NCBI RefSeq assembly: GCF_000455825.1
Contig: NZ_ATAO01000217.1
Span: forward strand, 186,001 to 250,000
Length of the DNA: 64,000 bases
Source: Microbacterium maritypicum MF109
Lineage (GTDB): Bacteria > Actinomycetota > Actinomycetes > Actinomycetales > Microbacteriaceae
Direction: 5' to 3'
The notes below the pieces were generated by a model. The model did no database searches. It worked only from the letters and a program-made list of their open reading frames with translations, and was not told where the DNA came from. Positions 24,883-32,851 of the stretch are shown in pieces. Made by a program: the position numbers and the translations under genes. Position 1 is the first letter of the stretch; the number at the start of each line of letters is the position of its first letter.

Positions 24883-26220
24883 ATGCCCTCGTCTCTCGTC
24901 CTCCCCGACGCGTCCGCCGCGCCTTCCCTCCTGACCGAGGTGCCCGGCCCGCGCAGCCGGTCGATCCACGAACGTCGCACGAGAACGGTCGCGCGCGGTG
25001 TGGGGAGCATTCTGCCGGTGTACATCGCGCACGCCGAGGGTCCCTGGGTGACCGATGTCGACGGCAACCGCTTCCTCGACCTGGGCAGTGGCATCGGCGT
25101 CACCACCATCGGACACGGCAATCCGGCCGCGATCGCCGCCGCCGCCGCACAGCTCGAGCAGGTGACGCACACCCTCTTCACGGTGACCCCCTATGAGGGC
25201 TACGTGCGACTGGCGGAGCGCCTCGCCGAGAAGACGCCGGGCGACCATGAGAAGCGCTCGGTGTTCGTGAACTCCGGCGCGGAAGCCGTCGAGAACGCGG
25301 TCAAGATCGCTCGTCGATACACCGGTCGCCGCGCGGTCGCCGCCCTCGACCACGCCTTCCACGGGCGCACCAACCTCACACTCGCGATGAACCACAAGGC
25401 CGCGTACGGCACCGGGTTCGGGCCCTTCGCCCCCGACATCCACCGCGTGCCCAACTCGTACCCCTACCGCGATGGACTCACCGGCGCGCAGGCGGCGCAG
25501 CGGACGATCGCCCACCTCGAGCAGCGCATCGGCACCGCCGACCTCGCCGCTCTGATCGCCGAACCCATCCAGGGCGAGGGCGGATTCGTGGTTCCTGCAG
25601 ACGGATATCTCCCCGCCTTGCAGGAATGGTGCACGCGCAACGGCGTGGTGTTCATCGCCGATGAGATCCAGACGGGGCTCGGCCGCACGGGCACCTGGTT
25701 CGCGAGCGAGCACTTCGGCGTGATCCCCGATCTCGTGCTCACGGCGAAGGGCATCGCGGCCGGACTCCCGCTCGCCGGCGTCACCGGTCGCGCCGAGATC
25801 ATGGATGCGCCCGACCCGGGTGGGCTCGGGGGCACCTTCGGCGGCAACCCGGTCTCCATCGCCGCCGCCCTCTCGGTCTTCGACGAGCTCGACCGCGGCG
25901 ACTTCTTCGCGGAGGCTCTGCGCATCGGCGCACGCCTCCAGGACCATCTCGCCGCCCTGGCCTCCCGCCACCCGTTGATCGGAGACGTCCGCGGGATCGG
26001 CGCGATGTACGCGTTCGAGCTGAGCGACCCCGACACGTCGCTGCCGGCAGCCGGGGCCGCGTCGGCGATCGCGGCCTACGCGGCCCAGCACGGCATCCTG
26101 CTGCTGACCGCGGGCAGCGACTCGAACGTCATCCGATTCCTGCCGACGCTCACGACCACCGACGATCAGATCGACATCGCCATGGACGTGATCGACCGCG
26201 CCCTGACGACGCTCGGCTGA
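24883..26220 (+). CDS. gabT: 4-aminobutyrate aminotransferase (class III)
   Basis: A 445-residue class III PLP aminotransferase that moves the amino group of GABA to 2-oxoglutarate. Seen: GSGIGVTTIGHGNP, NSGAEAVENAVKIAR, Asp260 (IADEIQTGLGRTG), and Schiff-base Lys289 (LTAKGIAAGLPLAG). AAGGAG precedes the ATG. No succinate-semialdehyde dehydrogenase or GABA permease is adjacent, so related omega-amino acids are possible. The palindrome in the upstream gap suggests MocR control. Confidence 0.9.
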   Translation: MPSSLVLPDASAAPSLLTEVPGPRSRSIHERRTRTVARGVGSILPVYIAHAEGPWVTDVDGNRFLDLGSGIGVTTIGHGNPAAIAAAAAQLEQVTHTLFTVTPYEGYVRLAERLAEKTPGDHEKRSVFVNSGAEAVENAVKIARRYTGRRAVAALDHAFHGRTNLTLAMNHKAAYGTGFGPFAPDIHRVPNSYPYRDGLTGAQAAQRTIAHLEQRIGTADLAALIAEPIQGEGGFVVPADGYLPALQEWCTRNGVVFIADEIQTGLGRTGTWFASEHFGVIPDLVLTAKGIAAGLPLAGVTGRAEIMDAPDPGGLGGTFGGNPVSIAAALSVFDELDRGDFFAEALRIGARLQDHLAALASRHPLIGDVRGIGAMYAFELSDPDTSLPAAGAASAIAAYAAQHGILLLTAGSDSNVIRFLPTLTTTDDQIDIAMDVIDRALTTLG

Positions 26221-26235
26221 CGCTCTACCGGCACG

Positions 26236-26916
26236 TCAGTCGACCCCGCCGGCGGTGTCGACCACGAGGACGCCGTCCCGCCACCGAACCGCGCGGAGGT
26301 CTGCGACCACCACGTCGGGATCGCCGTCGGCCGATCCTGCTCCGACGCCGACGACGAATCCGGCACCCGCCGCGCGAGCCGAGCGGATCCCCGGGACCGA
26401 GTCCTCGAACACGATGCAGTCCTCGGCAGCACGCGCCAGCCGGTAGGCGCCGAGGAGGTACGGGTCGGGTTCCGGCTTGCCGCGAGGCACGTCCTCCGCC
26501 GCAACCAGGGTCGGAGGCCGTGGCACGTGGGAGCTCTGCAACCGGGCCAGCGCCACGGCGCGATTGCTGCTCGTCACGACCGCCCAGACATCACGCGGCA
26601 ACGACCCCACGAGGCGTGCGGCACCGGGGATCGCTCTCGTATGCACGGCCGCCTCGATCTCGAGGGCGACCAGTTCTGCAGTCGCGGCGGCCGCGGCATC
26701 CGGGCCCACCAGACCCGCGACGACTTCACTCGGCCTCATGCCATGCGGCGCATCCCGGAGGAAGTCGAACGACGGGGCGTGCCGACGCACCCAGGCCTCC
26801 CAGGCGGGAGCCGCCGACGCGACCGAGTCCACCAGGACGCCATCGCAGTCGAACAGCACGCCGGCGCGTTCGAACTCCCAGGAATCTCCGCTTCGCACAT
26901 GTGATAATTTTGGCAT
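26236..26916 (-). CDS. HAD-superfamily phosphatase (phosphoglucomutase/sugar-phosphatase type)
   Basis: A 226-residue HAD hydrolase with Asp23 and Asp25 ([10 protein letters not shown]), a small alpha-helical cap (about 40-110), VTSSNRAVA (motif II), [12 protein letters not shown] with the motif III Lys, and [11 protein letters not shown] (motif IV). Likely dephosphorylates a sugar or polyol phosphate. Its ATG lies inside a palindrome; TAGTTT is 6 bases upstream, so the transcript may be leaderless. It is convergent with gabT. Confidence 0.88.
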   Translation of the reverse strand: MPKLSHVRSGDSWEFERAGVLFDCDGVLVDSVASAAPAWEAWVRRHAPSFDFLRDAPHGMRPSEVVAGLVGPDAAAAATAELVALEIEAAVHTRAIPGAARLVGSLPRDVWAVVTSSNRAVALARLQSSHVPRPPTLVAAEDVPRGKPEPDPYLLGAYRLARAAEDCIVFEDSVPGIRSARAAGAGFVVGVGAGSADGDPDVVVADLRAVRWRDGVLVVDTAGGVD

Positions 26917-26930
26917 AGGCCAAAACTATC
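26903..26930. promoter_or_regulatory. MocR-type palindrome between HAD and GAPDH genes
   Basis: Twelve-base arms 26903-26914 and 26919-26930 (GATA-N-TTTTGGC / GCCAAAA-N-TATC) with one mismatch around spacer ATAG. The HAD start codon (26916-26914) lies across the spacer. On the other strand the site ends 38 bp before the GAPDH start. Confidence 0.7.
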
Positions 26931-26967
26931 ATCGGCACGGGGGGACCGCGCCACGGAGGGGACCACC

Positions 26968-27978
26968 ATGCCAACGAGGATCGCCGTCAACGGGCTCGGC
27001 CGGATCGGCCGCAACCAGCTCCGCCTGCTGCTCGCCCGCCGCTCGGAGCTCGAGCTCGTCGCGGTGAACGATCCGCGCGGGCCCCGTGCTCTCGCCGAGC
27101 TGCTGCAGCGAGACGGTCACAGCGGTCCGTCGACCCGCGGCGTGCGGTTCGACGACAAGCACCTCTTCCTCAACGGCCACGCGATCCGCATGTTCACGGA
27201 ACGCGATCCGCTGCGGCTTCCGTGGGCGGCACTGGGGATCGACATCGTGATCGAGTCCACGGGGGCCGAGACCCGGTCCGACGACGCGAGGAAGCATCTG
27301 AGCGCAGGGGCCAGGAAGGTGATCATGACCGTTCCCACCGCGGGCGACGACGGCACGTTCATGCGCGGGGTCAACGAGCACACCTACGACCCGACCCGGC
27401 ACCACGTCATCTCCAGCGCCTCCTGCACGACGAACTGCCTCGCCCCCGTGGCGAAGGTCTTCCATGAGGCTTTCGGCATCGACGCCGGCCTCATGACGAC
27501 GATCCACGCCGACTCGACAGACCTTCTCCTGCAGGACATCCCGCACTCCGATCCACGATCCGCTGGAGGGAAGGGCACGAAGATCTCCGCCGGCGACACC
27601 GGGGCGGCGCTGGCCATCGGACGCGTGATCCCCGAACTCGAGGGCCGTCTCGACGGCTTCGCCCTGCGCGTCCCGGCGATCAGCGGTTCCATCACGCATC
27701 TCACCGTCACCGCTTCCCGTCCGGTCACGGTCGACGAGGTCAGAGCCGCTTATGAGACCGCCGCCGACGGCCCGCTGAAGGGCATCCTGCGCTGCGCCGA
27801 CGACGAGATCGCCATCGCCGACACCGTCATCGATCCGCATTCGTCGATCCTCGATGCCGGGCTGATCCGGGTGATCGGGTCGCAGGTGAAGATCTCCGCC
27901 TGGTACGACGACGAGTGGGGGTACTCGCACCGTCTCACCGAGCTCGCCGAATACGTCGCAGAAAGGCTGCCCGCATGA
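26968..27978 (+). CDS. Glyceraldehyde-3-phosphate dehydrogenase paralogue
   Basis: A 336-residue GAPDH-fold protein: NGLGRIGRN (Rossmann, 8-16), Cys153 (SASCTTNC) and His180 (TTIHA) form the catalytic pair, and ND at 34-35 favours NAD. The S-loop is divergent (GGKGTKISAGDTGAALA instead of the usual ALNIIPTSTGAAKA) and RVPAISGSITHL replaces the RVPTxxVSVVDL region. This could be a second GAPDH or an erythrose-4-phosphate-type enzyme; the latter would fit PLP themes nearby but is speculative. GGAGGGGA precedes the ATG; the stop overlaps the next gene. Confidence 0.85.
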   Translation: MPTRIAVNGLGRIGRNQLRLLLARRSELELVAVNDPRGPRALAELLQRDGHSGPSTRGVRFDDKHLFLNGHAIRMFTERDPLRLPWAALGIDIVIESTGAETRSDDARKHLSAGARKVIMTVPTAGDDGTFMRGVNEHTYDPTRHHVISSASCTTNCLAPVAKVFHEAFGIDAGLMTTIHADSTDLLLQDIPHSDPRSAGGKGTKISAGDTGAALAIGRVIPELEGRLDGFALRVPAISGSITHLTVTASRPVTVDEVRAAYETAADGPLKGILRCADDEIAIADTVIDPHSSILDAGLIRVIGSQVKISAWYDDEWGYSHRLTELAEYVAERLPA

Positions 27979-28706
27979 CGAACGCCACCCCGTGGGAGCG
28001 CACCGCGCTCGCCTTCCGGCACGTGCACTTCGAAGACCTGGGAAACATCGAACCGCTCCTGCGCGAACGCGGGTATCGCGTGCAGTACGTCGACCTCGGG
28101 ATCGAGGCCATCGACATCGAGCGGGTGGATGACGCCGATCTCCTGGTCGTCTTGGGGGGTCCGATCGGCGTGCACGACGCCGACGGCTATCCGATGCTGC
28201 ATGCGTCGAAGGAGGCCGTCTCCCATCGACTCCGCTCCGGGCGGCCTCTGCTGGGGATCTGTCTCGGCGCGCAGCTGATCGCCGAGGCGCTGGGTGCCGA
28301 GGTGCGCCCGACAGGTGCGGTCGAGATCGGCTATGCACCGCTCGACCTCACCACGGAGGGCCTCGATTCGCCGTTGCGTCCGCTCGACGGCATGCCGGTG
28401 CTGCACTGGCACGGCGACGCCTTCACGATTCCCCCGAACGCCCGCCATCTCGCCTCTACGCCCGAGTTCCCGAACCAGGCTTTCAGCACGGACGCCGTGC
28501 TCGCCCTGCAGTTCCACCTCGAGGCCGACCACCGCACGATCGGTCGCTGGCTGATCGGCCACGCGCACGAGCTGCACCACAACGGCATCGATCCGCGCAT
28601 CATCCGCGAGGATGCCAGAGCCTACGGACCGAAGCTCGAAAAGGCGGCTCGTTCCACCATCGCCGCCTGGTTGGATGCGGTCGAGAAGCCGACTTCCCCC
28701 GCCTGA
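27975..28706 (+). CDS. Class I glutamine amidotransferase-like protein
   Basis: A 243-residue GATase1 domain protein. The triad is Cys96 (GICLGAQL), His181 and Glu183 (LQFHLEAD). Stand-alone proteins of this type are annotated as GMP-synthase-like amidotransferases; some hydrolyse gamma-glutamyl compounds. The start overlaps the GAPDH stop (ATGA), so they are co-expressed. A strong terminator follows. No partner synthetase is next to it, so ammonia transfer is uncertain. Confidence 0.88.
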   Translation: MTNATPWERTALAFRHVHFEDLGNIEPLLRERGYRVQYVDLGIEAIDIERVDDADLLVVLGGPIGVHDADGYPMLHASKEAVSHRLRSGRPLLGICLGAQLIAEALGAEVRPTGAVEIGYAPLDLTTEGLDSPLRPLDGMPVLHWHGDAFTIPPNARHLASTPEFPNQAFSTDAVLALQFHLEADHRTIGRWLIGHAHELHHNGIDPRIIREDARAYGPKLEKAARSTIAAWLDAVEKPTSPA

Positions 28707-28752
28707 CGCCGCCGCCTACGAGGCGCGCAGCACACACAGAAGCCGACCGTGC

Positions 28753-28796
28753 ACGCAGAAGGGGCCGGGTCCACACGGACCCGGCCCCTTCTGCGT
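28753..28796. terminator. Bidirectional terminator, perfect 20-bp stem
   Basis: Arms 28753-28772 and 28777-28796 are perfectly complementary around an ACAC loop, between the convergent amidotransferase and carboxymuconolactone-decarboxylase-family genes. Very GC-rich; short T pairs only. Confidence 0.88.
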
Positions 28797-28804
28797 GGCG
28801 GCGT

Positions 28805-29350
28805 TCAGCTCGCGCGACGCAGCGCCACGCTCGGGAAGTCGATCGGGACATCCAGAGCGATGTTCACGTAGTTCGTGAACAGATTCAGCGCGACCTGTGC
28901 GATCGTCTCGACGATCTGCTCGTCGGTCCAGCCCTGCGCGCGCACGGCGTCGACGTCCGCCGAGGACACCTGGCCGCGTTCCTCGACGAGCTTCAGCGCG
29001 AAGGCGAGCAGTGCCGCCGTGCGCGGGTCGTCGGACTCGCCGCTCTGCGCGGCGGTGAGCGTCTCGCGGCTGAGACCGGCCTTCTTGCCGAGGGCGGTGT
29101 GCGCTGCGAGGCAGTACTGGCACGAGTTCCGGTCGGCGACGGCGACGGCGATCTGCTCGCCGAGCGCCGCGCCGAGGGATCCTCCGCCGAAGGCACCGAA
29201 TGCGCTCCACATGCTCGTGAGAGCAGCGGGAGAATTGGCGACGGCGCGGAACATGGCCGGCACGGCTCCGAAGGCGCCGGCGATCTGGTCGAGCTGCTCC
29301 TTGACGTTTCCGGTGGCGTTGTCGCGGTCGATGAGAGGGACGTTGGGCAC
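28805..29350 (-). CDS. AhpD-like carboxymuconolactone decarboxylase family protein
   Basis: A 181-residue helical protein with the AhpD/CMD active motif C77-Q-Y-C80 and His84 (NSCQYCLAAH). Such proteins act as thiol peroxidases or reductants. The GTG start at 29350 follows GAAGGAG by 7 bases; the frame opens 27 codons earlier without a site. It is divergent from an AraC regulator, which is the likely controller; the gap holds a GGACGATA/TATCGTCC inverted repeat. Confidence 0.86.
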   Translation of the reverse strand: MPNVPLIDRDNATGNVKEQLDQIAGAFGAVPAMFRAVANSPAALTSMWSAFGAFGGGSLGAALGEQIAVAVADRNSCQYCLAAHTALGKKAGLSRETLTAAQSGESDDPRTAALLAFALKLVEERGQVSSADVDAVRAQGWTDEQIVETIAQVALNLFTNYVNIALDVPIDFPSVALRRAS

Positions 29351-29415
29351 GGGATGCTCCTTCGATGACGGGATGGGCCCGGATCCGGGCTCACTCCAGT
29401 CTTTCGAAACGTCTC

Positions 29416-29467
29416 GGACGATACGCACCAAAGAGTCTTGCTTTCATGACATATCGTCCACGATACT
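29416..29467. promoter_or_regulatory. Candidate AraC operator and promoter
   Basis: GGACGATA (29416-29423) and TATCGTCC (29452-29459) are inverted, 28 bases apart; ACGATAC also occurs as a direct repeat at 29418-29424 and 29460-29466. GATACT at 29462-29467 is a leaderless-type -10 for the AraC ATG at 29474. Confidence 0.5.
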
Positions 29468-29473
29468 GAAGGT

Positions 29474-30325
29474 ATGCCCGCCGTCGACCGCCTCTCTCCT
29501 CTGCTCGAACGCTTCCGCGTGCGGACCCGACTGTTCCACAACGGCCCCCTCTGCGGAACGACGGTCTTTCCGGCGAGCGGCGGCCACGGCTTCCTGCATG
29601 TCCTGCGCCGCGGCGAGATGGAGGTGACGCACCGCCGTGCGGACGGCAGTTCAGAGCGCGAGGTCATCACCCGACCGAGCCTGCTGTTCTTCCCCCGCCC
29701 TATCGACCACTCCTTCCTCAACGCACCGACCGATGAATCCGACTTCGCCTGCGCGACGCTCGACTTCGACGGCGGCGCCACGCACCCGCTGGTGCGCACT
29801 CTGCCGTCGTCGATCGTCCTGCCGCTCGACGAGGTCGAGACGCTCAGCCCCGCACTCGACCTGATGTTCTCCGAGGTCGACAACGTGCGGTGCGGTCGCC
29901 CCCTCGTGGCGGATCGCATGTTCGAGGTCGTGCTCATCCAGTTGTTGCGGTGGATGCTCGATCACGCCGAACGACTCGACCTCCCGCCAGGCTTGATACC
30001 CGGCCTCGCCGACGAGCGGCTCGCCCCCGCACTGGTCGCGATGCACGAGGCCCCAGGAGAGTCCTGGAGCCTGGAGGCCCTCGCCCGCACCGCCACGATG
30101 TCGCGAAGCGCATTCGCCGCCCGCTTCAAAGAGGTGCTCGGGCGCTCCCCCGGCGACTATCTCACGGAGTGGCGGCTCACGATCGCCCAGGAGCAACTGC
30201 GCGCGGGCGTGTCCGTGAGCACCGTGGCGGCGGAACTGGGCTACGCCAGCTCATCGGCGTTCTCGCGGGTGTTCGCTCAGCGCATCGGGCACTCGCCTCG
30301 AGCGTGGCTGACGCTCGCCGCGTGA
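29474..30325 (+). CDS. AraC family regulator with cupin sensor
   Basis: A 283-residue regulator: N-terminal cupin (Cupin_6-like, about 10-180; GHGFLHVLRRGEMEV, FPRPIDHSF) and C-terminal helix-turn-helix pair (about 195-280; LARTATMSRSAFAARF and VAAELGYASSSAFSRVF). AraC proteins of this class often sit beside AhpD-like or oxidoreductase targets. A GATACT box six bases before the ATG supports a leaderless start. Probable target: the divergent AhpD-like gene. Confidence 0.9.
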   Translation: MPAVDRLSPLLERFRVRTRLFHNGPLCGTTVFPASGGHGFLHVLRRGEMEVTHRRADGSSEREVITRPSLLFFPRPIDHSFLNAPTDESDFACATLDFDGGATHPLVRTLPSSIVLPLDEVETLSPALDLMFSEVDNVRCGRPLVADRMFEVVLIQLLRWMLDHAERLDLPPGLIPGLADERLAPALVAMHEAPGESWSLEALARTATMSRSAFAARFKEVLGRSPGDYLTEWRLTIAQEQLRAGVSVSTVAAELGYASSSAFSRVFAQRIGHSPRAWLTLAA

Positions 30326-30360
30326 TGATCGACCGTGACAGGTCCGTGTGACGGAACCGA

Positions 30361-31473
30361 TCAGCGACCGGCCGCGAGCACCGCTCGGAGCCCATCGATC
30401 ACCCGTTCGAGATCGGCGGACGAGAGTGAGGGATGAACCGGGATGGAGAGCACTTCCTGCGCTGCCCGCTCGGTCTCCGGCAACTCCGCTTCCGGGGCGA
30501 ACCTCTGCAGGGACGGCAGCCGATGGTTCGGGATCGGGTAGTAGACGCCTGCGCCGACCCCATGCTCGTCCCGCAGGGCATCACGCACACGATCCCGCTC
30601 GCCGTCGGCGATGCGGACGGTGTACTGGTGGTAGACGTGCTCGGCTTCGGGAGCGACCGGAGGCACGGTGAGACCGGGGAGGCCGGCGAGCTCGGCATCC
30701 AGCAGGGCGGCGTTCCGCTGTCGCTGCCGCGTCCACTCTCCCACCTTGCGCAACTGCACACGCCCCACTGCCGCATGTACCTCGCTCATGCGGTTGTTGT
30801 ACCCGACGATCTCGTTCGCGTACTGCGTCTCCATCCCCTGATTGCGCAGCAGGCGGACGGTCCTGGCGAGATCGTCCCGAGCACACGAGACGATGCCGCC
30901 CTCGATGGCGGTCATGTTCTTGGTGGGGTACAGGCTGAACATCCCGAACGCACCTATGGTTCCCGCCGGACGTCCGCGCCAGGCGGCTCCGTGCGCCTGC
31001 GCGGCATCCTCGTAGATGGCGAGTCCGTGCTCTCCCGCCAGCGCTTCGATGCCATCGACGAGGAAGGGGTGCCCGTACAGGTGCACGGGCATGATCCCCT
31101 TCGTCCTCGGGGTGATCGCCGCCCGCACCCGTTCGGGGTCGAGCGTGAAGTGCGCCGGCTCGATGTCGGCGAAGACCGGAGTCGCCCCAGCGAGGACGAC
31201 GGAGTTGGCGACGGCCGCGAAGGTGAAGGAGGGGACGATCACCTCATCCCCCGGACCCACGCCTGCGGCGATGAGTCCGAGCAGCTGACCGCTCGTGCCG
31301 GAGTTGACGGCGACCGCCGTCCGTCCGTCGAGGAACTGCGCGGAGAACTCGGCTTCGAAGGCTGCGACTTCCGCCCCCTGGGCGAGCATGCCGCTGCGGA
31401 GCACGCGTTCGACGGCGGCGACCTCGTCATCGCCGATGATCGGCTTGGCGGCGGGAATGAATGCGCTGTCCAT
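30361..31473 (-). CDS. DegT/DnrJ/EryC1/StrS sugar aminotransferase
   Basis: A 370-residue PLP aminotransferase of the nucleotide-sugar type; Lys185 (LYPTKNMTAIEGG) is the Schiff-base residue, with NSGTSGQLL, PSFTFAAVANSV and EDAAQAHGA blocks. It would aminate a keto-sugar nucleotide for polysaccharide or glycoprotein. No nucleotide-sugar dehydratase or glycosyl gene is beside it, so its partners lie elsewhere. GAAGGGC precedes the ATG at 31473; the open frame runs upstream into the tRNA. Confidence 0.92.
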   Translation of the reverse strand: MDSAFIPAAKPIIGDDEVAAVERVLRSGMLAQGAEVAAFEAEFSAQFLDGRTAVAVNSGTSGQLLGLIAAGVGPGDEVIVPSFTFAAVANSVVLAGATPVFADIEPAHFTLDPERVRAAITPRTKGIMPVHLYGHPFLVDGIEALAGEHGLAIYEDAAQAHGAAWRGRPAGTIGAFGMFSLYPTKNMTAIEGGIVSCARDDLARTVRLLRNQGMETQYANEIVGYNNRMSEVHAAVGRVQLRKVGEWTRQRQRNAALLDAELAGLPGLTVPPVAPEAEHVYHQYTVRIADGERDRVRDALRDEHGVGAGVYYPIPNHRLPSLQRFAPEAELPETERAAQEVLSIPVHPSLSSADLERVIDGLRAVLAAGR

Positions 31474-31516
31474 CGTGGAAGCCCTTCGTCGGCGGCGGCT
31501 CTCATGAGCCCGGTTG

Positions 31517-31587
31517 AGGTGGAGGCAGGAATCGAACCTGCGTGCACGGTCTTGCGGACCGCGACCTGGCCACTCGGTCACTCCACC
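31517..31587 (-). tRNA. tRNA-Cys (GCA), unusual anticodon loop
   Basis: A 71-nt cloverleaf: acceptor GGTGGAG/CTCCACC, 3-bp D stem, anticodon stem GCGGT/ACCGT, loop CCGCAAG with anticodon GCA, T arm GCAGG-TTCGATT-CCTGC, discriminator U73 (the tRNA-Cys identity base), no encoded CCA. Position 33, almost always U, reads C, and position 38 reads G, which could pair with C32 and shrink the loop. It is either an odd functional tRNA or a decayed copy. Confidence 0.85.
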
Positions 31588-31600
31588 GGGTCGGATGTGC

Positions 31601-32851
31601 TCAGCGTCCCGGCGGCGAGTACCCGTTCAGGAACGTTCCGAGCCGACGGAGCGCGTCGGTGAGCGCTTCGGCCTCCGGAAGGAACGCGATCCGGAGGTGG
31701 TCGGGCGTCTGCAGGTTGAAGGCCCTGCCGTGTACGAGGAGGATCCGCTCGGCGTCGAGGAAGTCGAGCACCAGCTGCTCGTCGTCTTCGATGCCGTGCA
31801 CCTCGGGATCCAGTCGCGGGAAGAGGTAGAGCCCCCCACCCGCCGGCTGCGTATCGACCCCGGGAATCGCCTCGAGCGCTTCGAGGGCCGCATCCCGTTG
31901 CCGCGTCAGCCGGCCGCAGGGCGCCACCAGAGCGTCGAGCGAGTCGTCGTGGGTCAGGGCCGCGGTGATCGCGTGCTGGGCCGGCACCGACGCGCACATG
32001 CGCATCGAGGCGAGCAGACGCACCCCGGAGAGGAAGGGATCGTCGCGGTGGAACCCCGTCGTCGTCATCCACGCCGCACGGTAGCCCGCGACACGGTGGG
32101 TCTTGGACAGCCCGGCGAACGTGACGCACGGAACGTCGGGGGCGACCTGCGCCATGGACACATGCGCGTATCCCGGGAAGACGACCCGGTCGTAGATCTC
32201 GTCCGAGAGCAGCAGGAGGCCGTGGCGCCGCGCGAGCTCGGCGATCCGCTCGAGGACCGCACGCGTGTAGACCGCACCGGTCGGATTGTTCGGGTTGATC
32301 ACCACGATGGCCGTGGTTCGCGGACCGATCGACGCCTCCATCGCGGCGAGGTCGGGCGTCCATCCTTCGGCCTCGAGGCACGGATAGTGCACCGCTCGCC
32401 CTCCGGCCAGCACGGTCGACGCCGTCCACAAGGGGTAGTCGGGGCTCGGGATGAGCACTTCGTCGCCCGGCTCGAGCAGCGCCTGCAGCGTCAGCCCCAC
32501 GAGCTCCGAGACGCCGTTCCCCACGGTGATGTCGTCGATCCCCAGTGCGGGAAAGCCGGGGCGCAGCGCGTAATGCGCTCCGATCGCTTCGCGGGTCTCG
32601 GGAAGACCGGCCGACTCGGAGTAGCCGTGCGCCTGAGGCAACGCCGAGCGGAGAGCCTCGACGATGGCCGGCGGGGCGTCGAAGCCGAACGGGGCGGGGT
32701 TGCCGATGTTGAGACGGAGGATGGACTCTCCGCGCTTCTCCAATTCGGCCGCGCGCTCGGCAACCGGTCCGCGCAGGTCGTACAGGACGCCTTCCAACCG
32801 CGAGGAGCGTCCGATCCGATGATCGGCCCTCTCCGGCCGGGACGGGGTCAT
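31601..32851 (-). CDS. Class I aminotransferase, alanine-type (AlaA/AlaT-like)
   Basis: A 416-residue fold-type I aminotransferase. Seen: NIGNPAPFGFDAP (substrate region), NPNNPTGAVY (184-195), LLLSDEIYDRVVF, and Schiff-base Lys250 (FAGLSKTHRVAGYR). The set resembles glutamate-pyruvate transaminases. Its ATG overlaps the MocR stop by four bases, so regulator and enzyme form one operon. A tRNA-Cys follows 13 bp downstream. Confidence 0.9.
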   Translation of the reverse strand: MTPSRPERADHRIGRSSRLEGVLYDLRGPVAERAAELEKRGESILRLNIGNPAPFGFDAPPAIVEALRSALPQAHGYSESAGLPETREAIGAHYALRPGFPALGIDDITVGNGVSELVGLTLQALLEPGDEVLIPSPDYPLWTASTVLAGGRAVHYPCLEAEGWTPDLAAMEASIGPRTTAIVVINPNNPTGAVYTRAVLERIAELARRHGLLLLSDEIYDRVVFPGYAHVSMAQVAPDVPCVTFAGLSKTHRVAGYRAAWMTTTGFHRDDPFLSGVRLLASMRMCASVPAQHAITAALTHDDSLDALVAPCGRLTRQRDAALEALEAIPGVDTQPAGGGLYLFPRLDPEVHGIEDDEQLVLDFLDAERILLVHGRAFNLQTPDHLRIAFLPEAEALTDALRRLGTFLNGYSPPGR

